From positions 41,647,255-41,711,254 of the forward strand of contig NC_054083.1 in the NCBI RefSeq assembly GCF_017562075.2: 64,000 nt of DNA. Reading direction: 5' to 3'. The notes below the pieces were generated by a model, which was not told the origin of the DNA, did not search any database, and worked only from the letters and a program-made list of their open reading frames with translations. This document shows, one piece after another, positions 50,680 through 60,602 of the stretch. The position numbers and the translations under genes were made by a program. The stretch's first letter is position 1; every line of letters begins with the position of its first letter. Source of the stretch: Anopheles merus. Lineage: Eukaryota > Arthropoda > Insecta > Diptera > Culicidae.

Positions 50680-51386
50680 GAGCACCAGCACGTTCCACCA
50701 ACACAACCTACGCACAAACCACCACCCTCTTCCAGCGCCGTCCAGCGCTGCAACTGCAACAGCCCCACCGGCACTATGCGTCGCTCAGCCACGTGGACGT
50801 ACACACGGGCCGCGCCACCATGGTCGACGTCGACGACAAGCTGTCCACGAAGCGGATCGCCAAAGCGCAAGCGACCGTGTACGTTGGACCTACCATCGCG
50901 GCGCTCATTGAAAACAACGAGCTGAAGAAAGGCGACGTCCTCTCGATCTCACAGATGGCCGCCATAGTGGCGGCAAAGAAAACGTCCGATCTGATCCCAC
51001 TGTGCCACAACATCCCGCTGTCCTCGATCAAGGTGGAAACGAACCTGAACAGCTCCACGCACGAGGTGCACATACTGGCGAAGGTGAAGTGCGACGGCAA
51101 GACGGGTGTGGAGATGGAGGCCCTGACCGCCGTTTCGATTGCCGCCCTGACCGTGTACGACATGTGCAAGGCGGTCTCGCACGAGATCCTGATCAAGAAC
51201 ATTATGCTGGTGGAGAAGACCGGCGGCAAGAGCGAGTTCTACCGGAAGCAGTTCGGTCACGATGCGTCCACGCTGGAGACGCGCACGATGGAGCAGCGCG
51301 CGCCGGAACGGATGCCGCCGCCAACGCGCCCCTACCGGACCGATCCGATCGTCACGAACGAACAGTTTGTGCCGATGTACATCTGA
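50680..51386 (+). CDS. Mocs1: MOCS1B, cyclic pyranopterin monophosphate synthase (MoaC-like), as MOCS1A-MOCS1B fusion exon
   Basis: One exon opens at acceptor GAATTGCAG|GAG in phase 1 and runs 234 codons to TGA 51386. MoaC-type enzymes convert 3',8-cH2GTP to cPMP. Hallmarks are LSHVDVHTGRATMVDV near the start, LIPLCHNIPLSSIKVE (active-site His), GKTGVEMEALTAVS (paired Glu), YDMCKA (Asp, Lys) and KTGGKS. There is no good ATG before the domain, so it is most likely made as a fusion. Joining 49924 to 50680 keeps frame and gives about 647 residues without the MOCS1A Gly-Gly terminus, close in size and design to the mammalian fused isoform. MOCS1A residues in the fusion should be inactive for step 1. 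Confidence 0.93.
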
Positions 51387-51559
51387 AGGCCAAAAGTCAA
51401 CCCCCGTCGTGTCGTCCCCCGGTCTCACTCACCAAAAGCAAACAAAAAAACTACATCCGCTTTGCGTGTGCGTAGCGTGCCGTTGTGTGCCTTTATTCAT
51501 TAAGCAAGCGTTTCTTTCCTACATACACACACACACACACACACACGCGCGCGCACTCC

Positions 51560-52171
51560 TCATCGATCGTCCACGGCCGTTTGGCCCCAGTCCAGTGCCA
51601 TCCGGCTGCTGCCACGTGATATTGCCTGCAGCCGTACCACCAGCTCCCCGTACGTCTCGCACGCGAGACCCTTGTGTTTGGAGCCGTCGGCCAGTATCTT
51701 GGGATCGCGCAGTTCCGGATTCACGCCGCTCAGCCAGCTCATCGCCGCGGAGCAGAGGTTCGAGTACTTGGGGATGAAGAGTGGTGCTCGTATTGTCCTC
51801 TCCGAGCCCGTGCCGCTCAGCGGACAGTGAACCCGCGCATAGCCACGGTTCGTTTCCACGTTCCAGATGTTGGCACCGTACAGGCTGAACACGATCTGGG
51901 GCCAACCGTGCGGGTTGGTGGATTTCATCGTAAACTCTACCGGCATGTTAAACACGACCGTGCGATAGTCCGACTCGGTGCGGGCGCTCTGCGTGACGGC
52001 CGATCGGAGACCGGAGACGAGTTCCCAGTCGGGGCCGGCCACAATGTCGTACCGGCAGAACAGACCACCGCCGTCCGGGCCCATCGGGAAGTGGGCGGAT
52101 TCGAGCTGGCCCGTCACGGTTAGATGGAAGAAGCTTTCGCTCTCGCCGGATGTTAGCTGCAGTTCGAGCAT
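51560..52171 (-). CDS. B9d1: B9 domain-containing protein 1 (transition-zone MKS complex)
   Basis: A single exon of 203 residues, near the human length of about 204. B9D1 is part of the MKS/B9 complex at the ciliary transition zone with MKS1 and B9D2, where it gates ciliary membrane proteins. The B9 domain covers most of the protein. Recognisable stretches are GQLESAHFP near the start, LFCRYDIVAGPDWE, then KSTNPHGWPQIVFSLYG in the middle, RGYARVHCPLS, and a C-terminal part ending with LACETYGELVVRLQ. The combination KSTNP-GWPQIV and RGY-x-VH-P fits B9D1 better than B9D2. The stop lies 173 bp from the convergent MOCS1 stop, and a minus-strand AATAAA (plus-strand TTTATT near 51492) falls in that gap. 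In insects, cilia are limited to sensory neurons and sperm. Confidence 0.93.
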   Translation of the reverse strand: MLELQLTSGESESFFHLTVTGQLESAHFPMGPDGGGLFCRYDIVAGPDWELVSGLRSAVTQSARTESDYRTVVFNMPVEFTMKSTNPHGWPQIVFSLYGANIWNVETNRGYARVHCPLSGTGSERTIRAPLFIPKYSNLCSAAMSWLSGVNPELRDPKILADGSKHKGLACETYGELVVRLQAISRGSSRMALDWGQTAVDDR

Positions 52172-52880
52172 CTTTTTTCACAACGATATATGAGCACTCA
52201 CGCGGGGACACACACACACACGTGGACATGCAATAGAATTGATTGGAAAAGTCGACCAAACGACCGAGCAAAACGAACACAAAACGCCAAGAACTTGCTT
52301 TCGAAGGAAAAGAAACGGATGTGCTGAATACAACCTCTTCTGTTGTGTTGCCGACATATAACCATTTCCATGGCAACGCCACCAATACACGCACACACAC
52401 CCAAAGGTGCGTGTTGACGTTGTAACAAGGCGGTACAAGTGTAAGCATTTTTGGGAATTATTTTGTTAGCGGTTAGCGGGTAAGTGAACAAAAAACAGTG
52501 ACAAACGTTTAGAAATAGCATTAGACTACACACACACAATCACGGGCAAAGCGAGCTCGTTACTGTGGGGAGGTATATCTTTGTTTTAGGTGTATGTACT
52601 TCTATTTTACATCACACAATAAATCACTTGCACAGACTAGTTAGAGGCTGTCTATTGTAAGCAGCTTCCCTGTGACTTACTTTTGGGATGGAAAGAAAAC
52701 AACAACGCACATTGGTAGTATGTTATGTTATTTTGCATCTTATTTTGTTTGCTTTTTTCTTTGTTTAATGCATTTTCCTCGTCTCTTGCTTTGTTCAATT
52801 CGGTTCTCGATATTCGGTATTCATTAGTTAGACGGCTTAAATTAACGATCCAGAACAGGAGGCCATGATACAAGGTTTCC
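52172..52880. other. intergenic upstream of B9D1
   Basis: Holds the B9D1 promoter by position. Short CA tracts lie at 52208 and 52392. No gene is seen. Confidence 0.5.
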
Positions 52881-53037
52881 TTGACTCTTTCCTATTGGAA
52901 GTGAACTTCATATGAAGTAAATTGGACTTAATAGCACCCTTTTGGGACAGGCGCCTTCTTATTAGATTTCTCCAACAAGGGTGCTATAGAGTTCAATTCC
53001 CATTACATTAAGTTCATTTCACATACGAAAGAGTCAA
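52881..53037. mobile_element. fold-back MITE-like palindrome, 157 bp
   Basis: The left arm begins TTGACTCTTTCCTATTGGAA and ends near TAGCACCCTTTTGGG. The right arm, read inverted, begins TTGACTCTTTCGTATGTGAA and ends TAGCACCCTTGTTGG. The arms are about 65-70 bp and together make nearly the whole element, as in fold-back MITEs. No clear target duplication was found. Confidence 0.7.
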
Positions 53038-53482
53038 TAAAGTTTCCCACAGCTATGAGAACTCCTGGAAAACCTTGTAGTGATAATCGTTCTTTTCTTC
53101 GGGCGTTGAGTGTTAGCAGGACAACAACTGTGTGCGCAAAAAGAGGTGAATGGTGTGTTGGAGCCGTTGGTTTTACGGTTGTTTCGTATCGTTTGCGAGG
53201 AAAATCTATTCCACAACAAGCCCGGCTGCTCGGTTTTCAAAGCCTTCTTGCGGAGGGTTTGAGTGTGTAACATTTTAAGCTCCGCTTTTCCTCTTCTGAT
53301 CCCTCATACAAAAACACTCACACTGTTTTTCTTGTTTGTTTTGAGCTGCTAGCCGGGAAGAACCTGCTCCCACACCGAGGGAAAAAAAGTACAAACACTT
53401 ACACACGTACGCACGGGGTAGGGGTAGGAGTGGGGGGCAAAACAGAAAAGGCTAGCAGAGCGGTATGGTGATCCGCTTGCCC
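53038..53482. other. intergenic between MITE and prefoldin gene
   Basis: Prefoldin 2 transcript end by position. No other gene is recognised. Confidence 0.5.
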
Positions 53483-54090
53483 TTATAGGTTGCCCACCAG
53501 CACGTTCCGGTTGCCGGACGATTTCTCGTCGGCCGCGCTCTCCTCCTTCTCGCTACCGGCCGGCTGGGACGGTTCCTGGCCCCGCACCTTAATGTTGTGC
53601 TCGTCCTTAAACTGGTTAATCTCGAGCCCCTTTTTCGTGATCTGCTCCTTTCCCTCCTCGATCAGCTTCTCCAGCTGCGCTTTGTTGAGCTCGAGCTGGG
53701 GCAGCACCACCTCGACCGTCTGTTCCACCAGCACGCCACCGATCAGCCGGAAGCACTTCCTACTCGATTCCACCGTTTTCAGTGTGTCGATGACGGTTCT
53801 AAAAAAGGAGAGAGACAGACACAGAGCCGAAAATGGGGAGTTGAAAAAACATGTGCACTTTGGGAAGAGCTCGCCGGACCAGGGGTGTTCCTCACCCACT
53901 CCCCGCTCGATTTACACCCCACTCACTTGTGCTCCTTCAGATCCATCTCGATCGTGTTGAGGTTGTTGACCAAATTTCGCTGCTGATTTCGCAGCTGCTG
54001 AAATTCGGCCGCGATCTCTTCCTGGCTTTTCTTCTCCTTCGGTTTGCCGCCCGTGCTGCCGCCGGCTGGTGGTGCGACTAGTGTGGCCAT
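53483..54090 (-). CDS. Pfdn2: prefoldin subunit 2
   Basis: Two exons, 53927-54090 and 53483-53798, join in phase 2 across a 128-bp intron (AA|GTGAGT, TTTTTTAG|A) to 159 residues; the human protein has 154. Prefoldin is a cytosolic hexamer that hands unfolded actin and tubulin to the CCT chaperonin, and subunit 2 is one of the four beta-type subunits. The first helix (about 20-55) includes EEIAAEFQQLRNQQ; the beta hairpin includes TVIDTLKTVE, RKCFRLIGGVLVEQTVEVV and LPQLELNK; the second helix runs to QFKDEHNIKV. The two long helices form the coiled-coil tentacle. The tail after about 125 is Ser/Glu/Lys-rich and variable, as in other animals. ATG 54090 is the only good start. Confidence 0.95.
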
Positions 54091-54332
54091 CGTCTGTGTG
54101 GTTGGTGGTGGTCGTCGATAAAGAACGGCAACTGTTCGGCAACTGGCGCTGGCACTGGTGTGCCTGTTCGGGACAAGGATGCGGGCGCGCGGGGGGTTCC
54201 TTTTTGGAGGATTCCTTTATTTGGAAGGATTATTTTCACACCGTTTACGAACTGTTTTTCTCTCTTTTCGCTCGCAGCTCGCTGTGAAAAATGTGAGAAA
54301 TCGGGCGACGTTTGACGTTTCGCATTGACAGG
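54091..54332. other. prefoldin 2 upstream region
   Basis: Short GC-rich upstream DNA ending in TTGACAGG (54325-54332), the left target duplication of the adjacent hAT element. Confidence 0.5.
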
Positions 54333-55363
54333 CAGAGTGACCAGAAATACCGATTTTTCATATGCCTACCGATTCACAGATGACTACCCTAAAACCACCG
54401 ACAAACCGACGTGACACTTCGAACAAAATGAGCTTCAAAAGTTGTCTCCTTATTTCAAATGAAAATACGTTAAACACTAGCGCCATCTCTATAATGATTC
54501 GCTTACTACACTGACACAGAGAAGAAACTGCTAAACCCCCTTTTTGTTTTTCTTCGCAAATTCCAATGCGTATTGTTTTATGTACTTCCCACATCTTTTG
54601 CATTGATTTGGAAACTTATAAAATGATTTTCCTGGGTGTTTTGTCCAATAATTCTCACAAAATCTTGCCTCACACTTCCTTCGCCATTTGTATTTAGAAA
54701 AGTTGTTTACATCGAAGCAGCAGTGAACAGAGCTTACTTTGACAGAAGTGTTCGCCTCACTGGTAAATGACAGTACTTTCGTGTGGGACACTTTTGTAAC
54801 ACCAGTGTCACGTCGGTTTGTCGGTGCTAAAACTACCGATTTTTCATTTTACCTACCGAAAATCACAGATTTTCTCATAATGCTGACCGAAAAGTCGTGC
54901 AATCATTTTTTTTTATTATTGAACTATAAAACTCAGCTAAATAATCTAGTCAATCTAAATAATCCAGCGAAAATCTAACGACAGCACGTATGATAAATTC
55001 GTATCCGGTAGAGCACTGCAGCGGCCCTAAGCGGGCGCGTGGAGCCCCGAGAAAAGGTTTAGAATTCCTAGTACAATTTTCAGATCGACACTTCAGAAAG
55101 ACCTGCATTTGTGTGACCGGTGAACCAAATCTAATCCATATCTTAATCAATATCCTAGATAAAAGATGCATGTTATCGTGACATGAAACTTTCATTTGAC
55201 GCATTAGCATCCCGTCCCTCCCCCTGCTTAACCCTTCCTTTTAACTGAGTTTCGAGTTAAAACCTACCGAAAACTACCGACAAAATCTGAAACTCATACC
55301 GCAAACTATAGATAAAATTTTAGTGCTCCTACCGAAATCTGCCAAAATCATCTGGCCACACTG
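54333..55363. mobile_element. non-autonomous hAT-type DNA transposon, 1,031 bp
   Basis: The ends are CAGAGTGACCAGAAATACCG and, inverted, CAGTGTGGCCAGATGATTTT, imperfect terminal inverted repeats with CAG at the tip. Both flanks carry the identical 8 bp TTGACAGG (54325-54332 and 55364-55371), the target-duplication size of hAT transposons. ACCGA-CAAA phrases recur inside in both orientations, including an inverted pair at about 54398-54420 and 54803-54825. No hAT transposase is visible. A minus-strand open frame at 54531-54791 contains C-x4-C and GKSFYKFP, loosely like a THAP zinc finger; this is tentative. It begins 242 bp upstream of the prefoldin 2 start codon. Confidence 0.8.
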
Positions 55364-55639
55364 TTGACAGGGTGCCGTTCGGGCGCAAGGTGTATGTATT
55401 GAAAAGGTGAATTGTTAGCTCGTTTCATCGTTCGGCGAGGGGCCACGGAGGTGACAAAATGCTGAAATTTTTTCGACTTGGTCAAAATTGAAAAAAAAAA
55501 TATACACAAGTACGACCAAAAGTTCAAACCTCCGAATATCATTGATATTTTGTTTAAGAAGTACTAAATAAATACATTAGACCAGTAGAACGTCAATTAT
55601 CCGGTGACGGATTAACCGGCTGCCGGTTTAACCGTGCGC
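55364..55639. other. spacer with a possible pogo-like end
   Basis: Begins with the right hAT target duplication. CAGTAGAACGTCAATTATCC at about 55585 resembles ends of pogo/Tigger-type elements, but no partner end was found. Confidence 0.3.
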
Positions 55640-56980
55640 ATATCATTGACAGCTGTTCAATGGTGGCGAACATTTTCAGCCGTAGAGGGTCTTGTTGTTT
55701 CAAACTCCACACATGATAATATGACGTCCCAAGCGCCACAGATTAAGCTTAAACGACTGGAAAATTGAATATCCATAGGAAAAAAATGAAAGCTTCACAG
55801 CTTCATTGGTTTGATCAATAGATGGCGTATTACAACTCATCATTATATTGCTATCCTTTTCTTGCAATGTGTTTCGACAAGTTTCATCTTATAATGACCT
55901 ATATAGCCTTCTAACTTTCAGAGCAAAAATCTATATAAATGGTCGTGTGGTCAGATACGTGGGTATCAACACCAACGACCATTACTCAAATCTCACTTGC
56001 TTCAGTACTGGTGGTTTCCGTTGGAGTTTAGTATTTAAACAATCGTATCGCCGTTCTAGTTCTAGCGATGCATAACTTCAATGCGAAACCATACAACAGT
56101 ACAGAGGAAATGAGAAAGCTCTCCTCCAAGCGAGGAAGCTCCACAGGTTGGGTATCCCACAAACAGATGGCGCCACCAGCTTTTTTGCTATTTTTAGAAT
56201 GCATGAGTCGTTTGCCGTCTGCTAAACGAAGTCTTTCTATATTCCGTTTAGGTAGAGAATTTGAGGCGTTTAGAAGCCGTTTAGTGGTCGTTTAGTGGAT
56301 TTGTGGCACTTGGGGTAGTCGATGTCGTGGAATCCGTTACCACAGCCACATACATTTGAGTCGACGATCCCTATGCGTTGTAAATGTGCATTCATCGCAT
56401 AGTGGTTTGACATGAGTCTTGATGTCATGCGAATGAATCCACGGACGTTGTATCACCCTAGGAGAGATGGAGTAAAAGAATCTCCCGAGATCATCGGCAT
56501 CCCACATGCTCTGCTAACGAGCCAGCAATAATTGCTGTGGGATGCGGAGGAATTTGTGAGACTGAATCGATCGTTCAAAGGAATCGCCCTCAGAGGCGCC
56601 TCGTTTGGCCAAGAGATCTGCCTTCTCATTGCCCGGGATTCCGCAATGAGCAGGTAGCCAGACAAGCGATATTTGAAACGCTTTATTGAACAAAGAGCTT
56701 AGTGTTTCTAGAATTGTTTTAACAAAGTAATCAAAGCTCATTATCGCCTAAACGGATTTCAAAGTTTCGACTGTCAGTGAATATATAATATTGATCCGGG
56801 GGACTCGCGTTTATTAGAAGCAGCGCGTAAAATATGGCAGCCAACACTGCGACAAATATTGAGCATGACTGTCTCAATTTGAAGAAGGCTTGTTTGGATG
56901 TATTACATACACCACAGCCTGTGCCAACGCCTGAACAGGATCCGTCCGTAAAATATTGTTTCTCGTTGGGATGGCCATAC
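55640..56980 (-). pseudogene. RNase H / C-terminal relic of an I-type non-LTR retrotransposon
   Basis: The minus strand from about 56960 reads YFTDGSCSGVGTGCGV, FFKLRQSCSIFVAVLAAIFY, then INASPPDQYYIFTDS and, after a TGA and a frame change, SLVWLPAHCGIPGNEKAD. This is an RNase H domain, but the usual catalytic Glu in the AELAAI-type motif is Val. After another frame change it continues with SNVCGCGNGFHDIDY, the terminal zinc-binding motif of these elements. The MITE at 55728-56314 sits exactly there, and the retroelement frame resumes on its far side with VILSCVEF. Two frameshifts, a stop and the missing Glu make it dead. Confidence 0.85.
55728..56314 (+). mobile_element. MITE-like element, copy 2 (587 bp), inserted in the retrotransposon relic
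   Basis: Inverted copy of 44724-45312 with the same ends (CCCAAGCGCCACAGAT and, inverted, CCCAAGTGCCACAAAT) and the same central open frame (KIYINGRVVRYVGINTNDHY). It is flanked by GT at 55726-55727 and 56315-56316. Removing the element and one GT restores a continuous retrotransposon frame, which fixes both its boundaries and a 2-bp duplication. In the central 63 codons about seven amino acids differ between copies and only three or four changes are silent, so there is no sign of selection on the peptide. Confidence 0.9.
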
Positions 56981-57307
56981 CCCTACAAGCATTAAACGGC
57001 TTTGAAGGCATTCAGAAGGCATTTAAGGCCGTAGTCGCCTTAGAAGGCGAATAAAGATTTCAACCGAAACTTTCACGGCTGTAACGGGTTCGCTCATATC
57101 TCGGAACACTACAACAGTGCAGTGCTGAAGAGGCTTGTAAGGTTTTCTTTTGACAGTAGCAATTTCAAATTTCAAATTAAAAGCGAAATTTTTCATTGAC
57201 ATATTTCAAAGGCATTTAATTACTGCTAAATGCACTGCTGATCGCCTTCGATTCGCCGGCGATTACAAGGCGATTAGAAGGCATTTAATGGAAATATGCA
57301 GGTAGGG
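56981..57307. mobile_element. candidate MITE, 327 bp, CCCTAC ends
   Basis: Begins CCCTACAAGCATTAAACGG and, read inverted from the other end, CCCTACCTGCATATTTCCAT, sharing CCCTAC-x2-GCAT. AAGGCATTTAA and TCGCCTT phrases occur just inside both ends in inverted orientation. The retrotransposon relic stops exactly at its left edge. No target duplication was recognised. Confidence 0.45.
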
Positions 57308-59418
57308 TTTAGTTGAACGCTCGAGAGCTGACTAATAGTTCGATTAAAAAGCATGCGTTTGTATCGGAAAACCCGGTTTTTGTAAAATTCACAAAAAAAT
57401 CTCATGGCCTGCCGAGAAAAAAATCAGAAATTTTTTGTATGGAAACACGTGCCAACTAAAGAGCACTTAATCAATAGTTGGCAGGGAATCAAAGTTCAAC
57501 CAAATAGTTCGGACTGTATTTATTTGTTTGGTATTGATATAAGGATTAGTTTTGTAATTGTGTCTTTAAAATCTCTGCGGTTGACTGGTGGAGCAATGTA
57601 CATATGTATATGGAAATGATGATTAGATGTTCATTCAAAACGTTTATGCCAGTTATTTTTGAATGTCCTCAGTCATTAAATAGCAATTTGCACTCCTAAT
57701 ATCCATACACCTTCGTTCAGCTATTTAGCTTTGGCCAGAATGCGACAGATATATGCAAGATGTAATTATCGATATCTCTCTCACTCCGGCGCTTTTTTCA
57801 AAGCTTTCGAGCCAAAGCTCCTCCAAAGCTCGCAAATTATTGCAGTTTCATACAGTCGTCAGCGCCTCCAAATCGATGCGAATTTCCTTCGCCGGCGACG
57901 TCGGTTTTAAGTACTTGTGACGTCGGTTTTGACGTTTTGCGACGGTTTTGCGATGGAAAAAGCTTTTGCAAATGAAATTAGCTTTTGGCGACCTGTTCTG
58001 CCGGAAAGCCGGTAATTATTTCTTGCCAGTTCTGACGAGGCCATTCGCCAATTGATCGTTACGAAGCGTTGGTGTAGGTGGAACTCAAATAAATAAAAAA
58101 ATGCAACGTGTTTCATGCATGATCATGAACCATCCCTCCATGATGTGATGTTCCAAAACGTTCCGGATTTCGTTGTATCTCTTTTGAAATTGAAAATAGT
58201 CATATTGAGCGTTACATTTTTTCTTCATCATTTTCTAGATGCCACGATCTACGTGTCCATGTCAGATCGATTGATGATTGATGATTGATTTAATCGCTAT
58301 TTCTTGTGGAAGTCCATTCCCGAGCTATTTGTAAATAACTTTTCCCTCATATTCACATATTTGCCCTATTATTACATTAGTGCAAAATATAAATGAGTGC
58401 AATTTTCTCATTTGAAAAATTGGGAAGGTTACTTGACTACTATCTTGACTACTAAGCTTCGCCTCCAGACAGGAAGTTTCGTACTCGGTACATTCATCTC
58501 CGACATGAAGTTTGCCCCTTTCCTTTGGCCCCACCGGGCCGCATCATGGCCAAGGTCGGAGACCTCACCAAAGGATCGACGACATAGCTCTCCCCAGCAC
58601 CCTCTCGCCCGTTGGGCAGCAACATTCTTCGCGTATAATAAAACACACAACCCAACACAACTCACCTGTCTGATCGATCCGCGTACCGGGATTGATGCAT
58701 TTGCAGCGGAAATGGTTTGCACTTGCTATGCACTGCACGAACCCATGTCAAGTTTAACACGCTCAAAGTGAGCAAGTAAACCAATACAAGCACACACCAA
58801 CACTCGATCGAGACAAGGTGTAGGTTGAACGGATTTACCTGCCGGTTGTTTTTCTTTATTTCTTTTTTCGATCATTATGCAATGCACAAAGCACATGCAT
58901 ATTGGCCAAACGGTCAAAGCACTGCTGTCTGCCAATCTCTCCCCGGCCCCCGGCGGATGTGTTTATTGGGCGAAGGGTGCACAAGCCGAAAGGAAAGCCG
59001 CGACGGAAATGGCTGGCAAAAAGAGGCATGTATCGGGTCGTGTAGTTATGAGGAAGAAATTAGGCATAAAATGTAACTAGAATGCATTTCATTAGAAGCA
59101 CCCTCGAGGCACCACAGCAGAGTTGGAAGTTCTCCAGTCAAGTTGAACGACTATTATCGTCTTTTTATTTTTTTTCGCAGCACCAATAACTGCGTGTGAA
59201 AGCCCCGTCAGCGACCAAAACTCATCGTGTTGTGTTAAGCTCACTGCGCTGCTCGTAAAATTAATCCCCCTTCAGAGTAGACTTTTCAATGTGATCACGT
59301 AGCCACGGCGACGCAAGTGCATGATTGTCCGTGGGCAGTAAAAAGCACGAGCATGCTGCTGCGTGTACGCACATGGAACGCATCAAGTTAACTGCGCGAC
59401 AATTGTTTCTTTCTCCAT

Positions 59419-59420
<2 letters not shown>
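57308..59420. other. intergenic, no gene recognised
   Basis: Mostly AT-rich. The open frame at 58397-58771 has no domain. A short GATTGATGATTGAT repeat lies near 58268. Confidence 0.45.

Positions 59421-59499
<79 letters not shown>
59421..59499. repeat. (CT)n microsatellite
   Basis: About 75 bp of uninterrupted CT. The Ser-Leu and Glu-Arg open frames here are artefacts. Confidence 0.98.
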
Positions 59500-59502
<3 letters not shown>

Positions 59503-60529
59503 ACTGTCACCGATCACCGGTGAAACCATGAAGAGAGGCTTGCGGGCGTGAAAAAGATAAAGTGCCACCAGAAACCAACCATCCCCTCGCCCCACCATAC
59601 CCGCAGGCAAATAATTATGTGAGAAATGCATCCAACGCATCCCTCCCAACCCAAGGGAACCCGGTTTTAACTGGCACGAGCAACCCATTCTGGACGTGTT
59701 TTTTTTTTTTACGTAGAAGCAGCATTTGCTTTACGAACGCTCCGGAATCCGGCTCCCCTGAAGGATTCGTAACGATTACGGTCAGCCCGGTCCGGAAGAG
59801 CTTGAATCGGGTCCTGAGACCCTGCATTGATCTAAATACGAGCGGCCGTTGTGGTGCGTTGTGTGTGTGTCACGCACGGTACGGGGCAGAAGAAGATCGT
59901 GCGATCGTGCCGTGGTAGTAAAAGTTGCGCCCGCAACAACTGCAACGGCACAACAACTTTGATCAATGGCACCACCGCGTGTGTGTGTATTGATCGTGCG
60001 ACCGATTGCAGGCCCATTTCCGGTTCTTCTATTTTGCTTCCCCTCTGGCACGGGGTGGGTGAAAAAGTGAAAGACACTTTCCACCATCACCGAGGGGGGA
60101 ATGGGCAAGGATGATGTTTACTTTCGCACTAATGTTCTATTTTTGAAGCCGGTTTTTTGCTTTGCTGCAGCACCACATACCATAAACGCATAAATGACGA
60201 GCGATAGGAATTGCGTTGACAAATCTGAATGGCTTTCGAAAGGGACTGTTTAAATAATGGAGCAATACTTGAGCTAATGGGCAGAGTGTGTATGTGTGTG
60301 TGTGCATGCATTGCCATCTAGCGGAATTAGAAGGAAAGCAGCACGAGTTATATTGAACATGTTATTTAATGGGTCGTCGTTTTGTTTCGCCTCTCGGCTC
60401 GTTATGTGATCTCATTTGTTTACGGTGTGTTCAATTCCGTTTTGAGCTGTTATGAAGAATGGCGCTCATTAGGAAAGGAATGGGCTAGCAATTTATATTG
60501 ACCATCAACCAGCGGAGATCTTCATCGAT
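59500..60529. other. intergenic, no gene seen
   Basis: Moderate GC. No splice-consistent coding set or element end is recognised. Confidence 0.45.
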
Positions 60530-60602
60530 CGTATGGCTCAGACGTCAACGCAAGAGACTGCCAGCACGCTTGTCTTGCGTTCAAATCTCGCTCGGTGCAA
60601 CA
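60530..60602 (+). other. tRNA-like sequence (possible SINE head or tRNA pseudogene)
   Basis: GTATGGCTCAGACGT resembles an A box, and GCGTTCAAATCTCGC about 50 bp later contains GTTCAAATC, a match to the B-box pattern GWTCRANNC. No complete cloverleaf was built by eye. Confidence 0.35.

Noticed and set aside
55585..55610. pogo/Tigger-like terminal inverted repeat
   Set aside because: Only one end is visible and no partner or TA duplication was found.
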